DNA of 64,000 nucleotides, taken from the NCBI GenBank assembly GCA_000507305.1, contig DF241436.1:1-64000 (forward strand), written 5' to 3'. Position numbers and translations under genes: made by a program. Source of the stretch: Breviolum minutum Mf 1.05b.01 (taxonomy: Eukaryota; Sar; Dinophyceae; Suessiales; Symbiodiniaceae). Below, in pieces: positions 10,953-20,299 of the stretch (its first letter is position 1; each line of letters begins with the position of its first letter). Below the pieces are notes generated by a model that did not search any database, was not told where the DNA came from, and saw only the letters and a program-made list of their open reading frames with translations.

Positions 10953-13657
10953 GTGACCAGGACAGCCAAAGGAAAACACCGGTGAGCCGCAAAACGAGAG
11001 CCTTGGCTGCATGAGCCATGCAGGAAGGATTGGGTGTGCCTAGATTGAGCTCCAACTGGACATGCTTCAGACATCTTCAGACACTGCATGCATGTAGCTT
11101 TGATTTTCGGCAGCGGATACAGTCTGGAGGTCTGCAGATGCATTGTGAAGCATTTTAGGATGACCCAAATGGGCTCATTTTGTACATAAGCATCTCTTGT
11201 GAGGCAAGTGAAGGGCAAAGCACCTTTGCTGGGTGAATGGGCATACCGCAGTTGCAGTTCATTTTTTTTTGAACTCTAGTTAGGCTTTAATAGACGGTAT
11301 TTAAACATACGTACAACAGTAGATGAGTAGATGAATGTTGACTTATTCTCATTCTAGACTTTCAACCAGTAAATGCATGCTCTTTTGCCCGCGTCATCAC
11401 AAGACGTTAATGGCTGGCACTCGTGGCCTCTACAAAACAGCGAAGCAGCAAAGTGGAACTGCAGTGCATGTAAGCTTTACAAGACATCTGCAAGATACAC
11501 TGAAGTTAAATACATTTTCATACGTTTCTCTTGATCTCGGTTCGCAGACGCATCTCTTGCACTGCATATTGACGTCATGGGTCATGGTCATCAGAAAATC
11601 CAGAGGAATGCGGACACGACGGTAGTTCTTCGTTTTAAAGAACAATCTTGCATAACATTGCATAACCAGAAACTTAGCAATCCAGAAAGACAGCTAATTG
11701 TACTTTGCCTAGTGAACATGTTTGTAGTGTTCCTGACATACAGATTTTGGTCGGGCAGATAGTTGAATCTGAGCTTTACTTCCTTGTATGATAACACTGG
11801 TAGCACAACTCGGCAGTCTAAACCAGCAACATCGTTCCCAATCTCTGAATTTGTCCAATGGAGGCAGGAACCGTACAGAGATGTTGCTACGGTCAAGTTC
11901 AGTGCCTACCCGATAAACACCTGACTCCAAGGTGCCATCTGCGAGTGCAACTGCGACTTCTGTTAGGCACATGGGTTGCGCTTGGGTTGCGCCGAACGGC
12001 AATCTGAGGAATTTTATTTCGTGGTTCTACTGTTTAATTGAACATTGCCAAACAACTTGTTGTGAAGCCGCGCACACCACAGACACTTGATTCTTCCCCG
12101 GAATCAAACACAGTTTCAGAACATTTGTTAGCTTTTCTATGTGTTTTTGCGACTTTTGACATCTTTAGGGGTCTCAAGACTCACCCAATTTGTGCACATA
12201 GCATCATGACGTGAGGCGTTTGCGGCGAGAGCTGCAGCTCATTCAGCAGTCGCCCAACTCACAGGCACGGGGTCTGGTGTGTAGACTGATACTCAGTACT
12301 AGTACATACTAGTACCCAAAGTGAACGGTTGGCGATTTTGCAAAGCAGACTTGTTCTGTCCCATTCTTTACATTTCGTTACTGTAACACCTGTATGCTAT
12401 ATCAATCAGGTCGGTTTACATATACGTATACAGTATAATTACATCCACATGCAAAATTATGGTGGCACAGACTGAGGTGAACAAATTGCTCTGTGAAATT
12501 TTTTCAAACGTCTCTGATTGCACAAGGGTCCCATCATGGAGGGTCCTGGAATCTCTGAAAGACTTCCCTTCCTCACCTTGGGACGTATCAGTTGGATTAC
12601 TACATTGTCACTCCATTCTGCTGGAGTGCAGATACTGTACTACTTAAACTTACAAGCATCATTTTTTGGTGGTTCAGAAGGGGACCGAAAAGATACCGAA
12701 ACCCTCGCAACATTAGGTGGCCGTGAAACCCTCGAGCTCTTCTTTGTTGGAGCTGTAGCCCTAGTGGTTCTTACCAGCCATGCGCTGGTAAAACGTCTAT
12801 GCGCCGGCAGTCTTGACATGCAACGATTTTTTTCGCGAATCTGTTGAGGTGGCATTTTGTTCTGCATTCCCTTCCCGCAGACACGTAGCAATCTTAGGAT
12901 ATCCATTGTGCTTGCTTAAAAAAACCACCGAATTTCTGCCTGCTGCAAGGCCATACCATGGGGGTTGCTATCATGGCAGGTGTGGTAGTGGAACGATGTG
13001 GAACGATGTGGAACGGACGTCGGACGTGATGACTTGGTCAATGACCAGGCTGCTGTTCCCTGCCAACTATCCTCATGCACCACCAACCATGGTTATGGTT
13101 ACTCCCAGTGGACGTCTGGAAACTGGCTGTCGCCTTTGTTGCAGCCTGAGTTGATGTTTTGGGACTTTTTCGGGACCTGAAACCCTTCAGTGGAGCAGAT
13201 TGTTTTAGGTCTTAGCATGACGGACTTCCATCCAGAGGCCACATGATCAGATTGTATGACATTGAACCCGTGCAATGATTCATTCCTGTTGTTTCATGTT
13301 GTTCCCTTGTTTTCATTTGTTTTTCTATTCTGAGTAAGTGCACAATTCAGTTCTTGATGTTGCCAGAGCTGGAATCCAGCGTGGTCCATTGACACCATCC
13401 TGACGGGCCTTTTGTCCTTCTTCCTGTCAGATTTGGAATCCGGTGACTCAGCCAGCAGTTGGTTCACTTGGAACTTGATACCTTCAACTTGAGAGTCTCT
13501 AACCTCCATAGACTTGACTTAAGGATACGGCTCCGTCCGATCAACTGATGAGCGAAGGAGGCAGCTTGCATTGTCATCATGGGTGCCTTGGTCGGAGTTG
13601 GCGTTTGACTGTCCAATGTGCAAAGTATCCACAAATAACTTCCTCTCCCTTTCCAAG
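10953..13657. other. no clear exon
   Basis: No stretch here carries both a convincing peptide and matching splice signals. It includes a short GTGGAACGAT repeat near 12991-13016. Probably intron or intergenic. Confidence 0.35.
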
Positions 13658-13750
13658 GCTTGCAATGCCACCGATCCTGACTTTGTACAACTTTTTCCAG
13701 AGCTTCTGGACACCCCCCAGAGGCTCGGTTGGGAAACGCAATCTCTTGAA
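13658..13750 (+). CDS. candidate 93-nt phase-0 exon
   Basis: ttccaag acceptor, ACNATDPDFVQLFPELLDTP…, GT donor (gtcccg). 31 codons, phase 0. Globular composition; family not recognised. Confidence 0.45.
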
Positions 13751-15042
13751 GTCCCGCTGGGTTGTCTCATGAAAGAAAACATTTAAGGCCTAAAGGTCTT
13801 AGGCAAACAAAGCTCTGGTCACCTGGTCCTGTTCAAAATTTGCAGATGGACAGACCAGACATCAGTCATCATCAGTCATTTGTCTTGTCTAGTCCAAATC
13901 ATGTCATGTCAACAACAGCTCTGCACAAAGCCCACTAGGCAAGATGCCGGCGGACGGGGGAGTAGCAGCATAGGAGGTGAAGAGCCAGAGCAACCAATGC
14001 AGGCGATGACTTGGAATTGACATGAAGTGACTTTAGTCTTTCAACATGGTCTAAGTATTTTTAGATTTTATATATGTTTTTGCCAGTCCATCTAAAAGAG
14101 TGCAACTGAGCAACCAAGAAAATTGTTTGTTTCTCGAGTCTCATGGAAATACTAGTAAAATTGTTGTACAAACACCGATAAACAGGTAGAACCATCATTG
14201 AACCACGAATAGATACCAGGAGACCACCATTTTTTTGGGCCTGCGCCCTGTCCAGGCTCGGGAATGCTGGATCTGCCGGGACGTGGGCAGCGAGCCTTTA
14301 ATACATCCTTGTGCTTGTCGTGGGTCTGCCTGACCTACATTAGACACGGATGACTCGACGGATCGGGTACAGCTGAGTGCCTTTTGAAGATAGGATGTAG
14401 TTTGCTGCTTGTTCATTTTGTTGCGATGACCCATGACAACTCAACTCACTTTTGCGCCTGGCCCGCTGGTGTGTAGTTTCTGGAAAACGCAGTCTGCCCC
14501 GCAGACATACATTGGTTTTGAAAAAGAGAGAGAGAGAGAGGGAGAGCACTGTGGCGGTTCTCTGCTGCCAAGCAAGTCCCTGCCCAAGCATTTCTTGTAA
14601 GACCTTGGACTACTGTCACTGTCGAAGTCTTTTCATTTGAAGCAGGTGAAGCAAATGCAAAACGGAAAGAATCTAAGTATCACATAACATCATACAACAT
14701 GTATTTCTATGTTCATTGAATTTGAATACATTTCCGACTTTTGATCTTCTCAATTTGAGTGTGCATATTTACAGTCTAGGTTTTATTTTGGTTTTGCTAT
14801 TTTATTCCATGTAATCATTTAGTCAACGCTTCCCAGATTAGCACTTGACTCCACTTAGGCGATGTCGCGTCGCTTTGCATTGGCAGAAGCTCGGCTTTGA
14901 CTTTCATGGTAAGTCATGATGGTATAAGTATGAGCCCATTCGGTCAAGAGTCAAGGGCTAAAAATAAATAGCATTCTTTGATTTCTTGTTCATGTTTTCT
15001 CATGGATGTCTGAGATTTCTTCAGATTTGTTCCGACTCAGAG

Positions 15043-15159
15043 GCCCTTCCAGCACTTGCATTATTTTCACCCGGTGCATCCTTTGTGGAGAATTATGTGG
15101 CACAGAGAGTGCTGCAACGCCGTGAGCAGGCTTGTATTTTGACTGGAGGTCGAGACTCT
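15043..15159 (+). CDS. candidate 117-nt phase-0 exon
   Basis: AG acceptor, ALPALALFSPGASFVENYVA… through QRVLQRREQA, then a good GT donor (gtaagg). Phase 0 into the next exon at 15261. Could be the end of the coiled-coil gene or the N-terminal part of the de-epoxidase gene that follows. Confidence 0.5.
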
Positions 15160-15260
15160 GTAAGGGGGCCTTTTGTAAGTTGGCATGAGCTGAACATGAA
15201 AACCTCGAGTTTCCTTGTATGTTTCAAAGGTGAAGCACTTTTTGTTGATCTTGGCTGCAG

Positions 15261-15398
15261 GCGCTTGTGGTTAGAAATGCCAGAAGTGGATCAAATTCCG
15301 AAGTCTCTTGCCTTGACCATGAGAAGTCGCAGTCGGACGGGTTTGCTGGTGATGCTGTCAAGGACTCTTCCTACGGAAGCTTTTCGACGGCATCGCTA
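15261..15398 (+). CDS. candidate 138-nt phase-0 exon, Ser-rich
   Basis: ggctgcag acceptor, ALVVRNARSGSNSEVSC… to DSSYGSFSTASL, GT donor (gtaggc). Continues in frame from 15159. Ser/Asp-rich; it may be part of a plastid-targeting presequence if it belongs to the gene at 15.6-18.7 kb. Confidence 0.45.
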
Positions 15399-15589
15399 GT
15401 AGGCTGGATGGTTTCCCTGTGTCCACAAAAAATGCCCAAACTCGGATTGAGCCTCCTCATAGTCAGTGTTGCCACGAAGAAAGCTGGGATGCAAGTATGT
15501 CAAGGATACGAATGTAATGAATCAAAGTATGAGTAGCACATCTTGTCATATCTTGGCACAGCTCAAGCTGAAAATCGTGCTCCATACAG

Positions 15590-15670
15590 GTGGTCTTGCT
15601 GGATTTTGCTTGTCCTTCATGGTAGCAGCAGCGCAGATGACTCCATCCATGGCTGCTGATGCAGACGGGT
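15590..15670 (+). CDS. VDE-like gene: probable lumenal-targeting exon
   Basis: After a tacag acceptor the frame reads (G)GLAGFCLSFMVAAAQM… ending in SMAADADG. The hydrophobic core followed by Ala-x-Ala resembles a thylakoid-transfer/signal cleavage region, which fits the lumenal location of VDE enzymes. Right end uncertain. Confidence 0.5.
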
Positions 15671-16632
15671 CTCCTACAGGTCTGGGCCCTAGTTGACTGC
15701 TTGCTTCCCGGTTGCAGCCTTTTACCCCATCATTGGAACACAGATACCATGAGGAAACCCAAAGTATCCCAAAGCTGCAATGAGTTGAATTTTATGTATT
15801 GTCATGTATTGTCTACATATCTTTTTTACAGGTTACAGTAGTAATTTTGTCCAGCACCGTTCCATAAATATTCTCAAACTCTAATCTGAGGCTTCGCAGA
15901 GTTTGCCAGGAAAGGTGGCAAAATGGATGCTGAGACTTGCCTGAAACGTGTCACGTGAAAAGCGAGTTGGGAGAGTTTTCTTTGTCAAGTCACCGATTCG
16001 TGCCCACGCTCTGCTTCTTTTGTGCAAGGACGTTGGCTGTTTCTTCATCCAGTGTGGGAAGCAGACCAAGGACACAAAGTTGATGTGCAGTTTGTGTAAT
16101 GACTTTGACCCATCATTGTACTGCGGTTCTGGCATCACACGGAAATCAAGGAATGCTTTGCAGAAGACGGGCGCTGCTTGAGACTTATCAGCAAAAAAAT
16201 CACAATGTGAAGCATCATGAGAGTCTTGTGTGCATTCTTTGGATCCGGATGGAATCTCCAAAGTGAGATTTGTTGGAAAGAAGATTGAACTATATGATTG
16301 CTTCATAATTGTGGGCCTTTTCAGATTTTTTACTAAATCACTTTGCTTTACACCATTACCTTCAGGAAAGGTGCCATGTGCTTAGCTCGTTGTCGGGGAG
16401 ACTCTGATTGTGCCACCCAATGCTTTGCTGAGTATGGATGCCCGAGGCCAGACAACCTTTGTGCTTTCGGGGCATTTTCTCGGCTGAACTTATGCTTCCC
16501 TGACCTAAAATCATGGTTCGCAACTCATGAATATTGAACGATGAAATGATGATGATTCTCATGATTGGGCTTAGTTTAGATAGGTACAGTACTTATTGCG
16601 ATTGCGATGGCGATGAGGACGATGACGATGGC

Positions 16633-16676
<44 letters not shown>

Positions 16677-18673
16677 CGACGATGACGACGACGACGACGA
16701 TGATGATCTGAAATCTGTCCCTCACCAGCATGGTAGGCTGGATGCATGGCTGAACTGCACAGTTGAGAAGGAGCAATGCGTTAGCGTGCCAGCAGGCACC
16801 TATGATACTTGGATAAACCCGCAGAGTTGGCCAGTTTTGATCTCCCATGTTTTCCCCTACAAGACGATTGACTTCAGCGGTAGAATCATGTATTTTAGAA
16901 TCTCTTGAGGCTCAGGGATGGCAAATAGATACTGTATAGATTAGATACGTGTTGTAAGCAAGATGGCATAGAGAGAAGGTATATACTGTAGGGAAGGTAT
17001 TTAGTCTTTGCGTAGCCACCTTCATATATGAACAACTCACCTCCGAACGGAGCCAAGGATGTGAAAAAGTTCTATGCTGAGAACATCCCCACAAAGCTCA
17101 AGGATTTTGATGTGCGAAAGCTGGACGGGAAGTGGTACAAAGTGCGAGGCTACAACCCGAAATATGATTGCTATCCCTGTCAGACAAACACCTTCAAGTA
17201 CAATCCCACAACAAACAAGATGGAGACGGAGGTCAAGCTTCGCGTTGCGAACCTAGGCAAAACGTTTTATTCAAGTACTTTACTGTACTGGCATGTACTG
17301 GCCATGCATTTGTTGCGAGTCGTTGCTTCTGACAGAAGAGCTTGGTGGCAGGGAGGGGATGTTATGAAGACAAACGGATGAAATTCTAGTACTGGAAGTG
17401 AACCCATGTGAAGCTGGCAATTCAGAAGAGTGTTATCGAGATGCAATCAGCAGGAAGACTGTGCAAACGTCAAGTTCGAAACATTTTGAAGATTACGACT
17501 TGTGATTGTACTTGCTCTCTCTTTGTTTTGGTGCTGAGGAGAAAGAAATCTGGTGGTTTTTGGGAAAATGTCCTCACAGAACAGATGAATGTACAAAAGG
17601 AATCTGATCGGAGCACATTGTACCTTGAACGCAAAAATTCACCGCAGCTCACCGATAGCTGATAGCTCACGACACGTCGAAAACTCTTTTGACCCTGTCA
17701 TGCCTCTTTTGGAATCTCAACTGATGCGTCGAACCTTGAGGTTTGCCAAGGGGGAGATCTTTGGTTTATCATTCCAAGAAGAATGGTATGTATTGGGTGC
17801 TGATGATGATTTTGTGGTGACGGCGTACGTGGGCAACAACCTACAGGACCATGTGTTGGATAGTTTTTTTGACCTTTAAAACCAAAGAAGACAATATTCC
17901 CTGTGAATCTCTATGCCATATGTCCCGTATACACCTGTTGGCAGATTTTGATGTTGACAGCGCAATTGCAGCTGTGATGCTTACCATCAGAGTACCAAAC
18001 CTTGCAGTCTGTCCAGGACGCTTACAAAGGCCAGAGCATCCGCTCAATTTACTGGACTGAAATCGACTGAAACGAAGTGAAATCAACTGAAGGTGATCAG
18101 GAAACTCATTTCTTTTCCTGAGGGGCATCTGACGAGCTAAATTATTTCCATACTGGCTTTTGTTCAATCACCCTCATGAATGACATGTGTATGTTCCCTC
18201 ACTGATCAGTCAGCACTCTGGGCAGGTAGTTTTGTATACTCGCGAAAGCCTGTGCTATCTGCAGAATCAGAAGCCAAAGCCAAGGCTATCGCGGAGAAGA
18301 ATGGTGCATTGGTAGCAAAGAACAAAAAGTGTTGATTGCATGGCTTCAGCATGGATTTCACGATTGTCAGGATGACATCGAGTGTAGCAATAAGCAGTTC
18401 TGGTTTCAACACTTCAGATGCACTGAGCACAAACTAAGGACTGGTGTGGTCGCGGCTTGGACCTAAAACTTATCATACTGATTGTCCAATTGTATCCAAT
18501 TGTACTTTCTTGATCTTTCTTGTCTTGAGTTGTATCTACCAGGACTTTCAAAAAGTCTCATTGTCCCAGAGACCCTGTGTGAGACCCCAACCTTCCCCTG
18601 TCGAATCTGCAGGAAGTACTGTGTGATTGACAATGCTTGCCCTGATCAACCGCCTGTGGACTATTCAGCTCCG
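15590..18673 (+). CDS. violaxanthin de-epoxidase-family gene (VDE/VDR-like), multi-exon
   Basis: Joined in order, the exons listed below give a Cys-rich N-terminal domain (16029-16812), a lipocalin-like core opening with LDGKWYKVRGYNP…YDCYPCQ (17.1 kb) and a C-terminal part with EEWYVL, VTAYVGNNLQ, DAYKG and SFVYSRKPVL. This order and these motifs are those of violaxanthin/diadinoxanthin de-epoxidases, lumenal enzymes of the xanthophyll cycle that remove epoxide groups with ascorbate in acidified thylakoids. An early exon (15590-~15670) codes a hydrophobic stretch ending SMAADA, as expected for thylakoid-lumen transfer. Donors are mixed GT, GC and GA. Whether it is the true de-epoxidase or a VDE-related (VDR) paralogue cannot be decided here. 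The 5' start is unresolved. Confidence 0.75.
16029..16074 (+). CDS. VDE-like gene: first Cys-rich exon
   Basis: tgcaag acceptor, DVGCFFIQCGKQTKD…. The two Cys and spacing match the start of the VDE Cys-rich domain, which regulates activity through disulphides. Right end uncertain. Confidence 0.5.
16366..16440 (+). CDS. VDE-like gene: second Cys-rich exon
   Basis: ccttcag acceptor, KGAMCLARCRGDSDCATQCF followed by AEYG. Four conserved-looking Cys as in the VDE N-terminal domain. Donor uncertain, near 16440. Confidence 0.65.
16600..16708. repeat. (GAT/GAC)n microsatellite
   Basis: Runs of GAT with GAC variants inside an intron of the VDE-like gene. The poly-Asp reading frame through it is not a real protein. 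Confidence 0.9.
16737..16812 (+). CDS. VDE-like gene: third Cys-rich exon
   Basis: ggtag acceptor, LDAWLNCTVEKEQCVSVPAG…. Parallels the VDE segment that ends the Cys-rich domain (acidic-aromatic, Cys, then CV). Right end uncertain. Confidence 0.65.
17041..17256 (+). CDS. VDE-like gene: lipocalin core exon
   Basis: Codes KDVKKFYAENIPTKL… then LDGKWYKVRGYNPKYDCYPC… and TEVKLRVANL, ending before a GC donor (gcaaaa). GKWY, the Tyr-Asp and the CQ are the best family signature in this gene. The left boundary is uncertain by up to about 20 nt. Confidence 0.75.
17539..17599 (+). CDS. VDE-like gene: exon GGFWENVLTEQM
   Basis: gctgag acceptor, KSGGFWENVLTEQMNVQK, GA donor (gaatct). Sits between the lipocalin core and the EEWYVL exon, where dinoflagellate VDE-like proteins have a matching segment. 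Confidence 0.6.
17741..17846 (+). CDS. VDE-like gene: exon EEWYVL…VGNNLQ
   Basis: ccttgag acceptor, FAKGEIFGLSFQEEWYVLG…, VTAYVGNNLQ, GA donor (gaccat). Corresponds to the VDE strand pair with Trp-Tyr and the YxGxN-like motif. Confidence 0.75.
18017..18029 (+). CDS. VDE-like gene: 13-nt microexon
   Basis: gtccag acceptor, GAC GCT TAC AAA G, then a GC donor. It supplies DAYK plus the first base of a Gly codon completed by the exon at 18226, giving NNLQ-DAYKG-SFVYSRKP without a frame break. Confidence 0.65.
18226..18311 (+). CDS. VDE-like gene: exon SFVYSRKPVL
   Basis: gggcag acceptor, (G)SFVYSRKPVLSAESEAKAKA…, GT donor (gtagca). 86 nt; phase 1 in, phase 0 out. The Ala/Lys-rich helix at the end is typical of VDE C-termini. 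Confidence 0.7.
18613..18673 (+). CDS. VDE-like gene: probable last recognised exon
   Basis: ctgcag acceptor, KYCVIDNACPDQPPVDYSAP, GT donor (gtgtct). The CVIDNACP motif resembles the Cys-Pro segment near the end of VDE-like proteins. A tiny exon near 18543 (DFQK) probably precedes it; its exact end is unresolved. Confidence 0.5.
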
Positions 18674-19615
18674 GTGTCTATGAACTTGGATGAGACTTGG
18701 CCAGAAATGCTGATTCAACTGGAAGTTTCTCTTGGAAAGCTTGGATACCCTCGGCCAATTTAAGGACATGCAGGATCTTGTTGAATGGTTTGCACCAGGA
18801 TCTACAAGAGGTGGAACTGCACCTTGGCGGATTTGCCACGTGCACGGGTGGCAGCAAACCCGCATGGGCTCAACAAGAGTCACTGAGGTGAAGGATGAGA
18901 CCTTCAATGGTGACTATTGACACGGCGGTTTGGTCGAGTTCGAAGCTGGTTGTGGACAGCCTTGGTTTTAGGAATTTTGGAGGTGACATATTTCTACAAA
19001 CAATCTATAGGTAAGAGTCAGTATGGTAGTTGTGATGTAGTGGTGTGGAAATGAATCTGTCCATGACTGCAAAAAGGTTTTTGTGCCTGACATTTATTGA
19101 GATCTATTACTATACTTTTTATACAAGTTTCACGCTCTGTCGGGGCGTTTGAAGCCCTATGGCCCTATGGGCTGCCAATGTGCGGCAGAATGCACCGTGC
19201 CTTCAGAATACGGCCGTTTGACAATTTTGAGGAAGTGAATGGACAAAGCCATGTTGAACCCTCATCAATCGCCTTCAAAACGCTGTTTGTTGAAGCACAT
19301 TGATTGGCCACCCGTTTGAGAATGCTGGCCTAAGCCGGAAGGCGGTGAAAGAAACAAAGAGTCCCACAGCTTTTGTCCGTTTCTGTGTCAAGGCTTTCAT
19401 TGAGGAATTCCGACGCTGCATGACTTCTTGAAATTCATCGAGATTTTGGGTGGTTGCAGACTTTAGGTATCTTTCGGTGAAGTTCTTGCTGACTTTTTTA
19501 AATTTGTTTGCAATTTTTCGGATGTCATGACAGGTCAATGAGCGGTGTACACGCCTCTTGTGTAGAACAGTCTCAATCTCAGGATGCCATGATTCCATGA
19601 AGGATTACAATATAA

Positions 19616-19746
19616 CTATACCCTGGAAGTCCGACCGCCATATTTTTAATAGGTTGGTTTCCGAACCACCATTATTTTAGTAGTGGATGATCATCATCCA
19701 AAAGGAACCCACCATTTTTAAATGGTGCTTGACTTCCAGGGTATAG
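19616..19746. mobile_element. MITE-like element with perfect 16-bp TIRs
   Basis: ctataccctggaagtc at 19616-19631 is the exact reverse complement of gacttccagggtatag at 19731-19746. The interior is non-coding and contains further short inverted repeats (near 19660). No coding capacity, so a non-autonomous DNA transposon is likely. A target-site duplication is not obvious. Confidence 0.7.
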
Positions 19747-20239
19747 AGGATGTGCCACGGCCATTTTTGTGCTCATTCCACTTGGCTTGAGATGATCTGC
19801 GCTCCAAATTTTTCCAAGTCTCAGAGTCTATTAGAGGCAGATTCTGGAGAAATTGTTGGGCAACAGAAAGTGACAGCTATATATATATATATATACGTGT
19901 ATATGATATTGATTGATACCTATAGATATACCTTGCTACTTTACCAGGCATTTGACAAAGATCAAATGATGCTGCAAGTTAAGCTGATCAACTCTGATTG
20001 GATCCTAAGCTGGGAGAAAATGGGGAAACCGATCACCCCGGATACACAAGCATACATATACCTACCTGCAATCACATTATTTTGTTTTTATCATCTGAGA
20101 ATATTCAACTCCCCAAAGCTCAAATTCGTCAAAGCCATCAAACAAGGCTTTCGGAATTCTATGGATTTCTTGTTTTGATCACCGAGGGCCTCTTAATGTC
20201 AGCCTGCTTTGCTGAAATTGCCATGGCGAGATAAATGCC

Positions 20240-20299
20240 ATGACAGCTGGGATAGATGCCCTCAAAACGCTTGGCTTGAAACCGGGATGCACCGAACAG
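20240..20299 (+). CDS. J-domain gene exon 1
   Basis: ATG plus 19 codons ending …CTEQ; intron starts with a GA donor (gattgt). The same GAT triplet opens exon 2 after ttgcag, a repeat across the intron that makes the exact junction ambiguous but not the protein. Confidence 0.7.

Noticed and set aside
16534-16908. Poly-Asp protein across 16.6 kb
   Set aside because: Only the 16737-16812 part matches a gene, in the VDE-like frame; the Asp run is an intronic GAT microsatellite.
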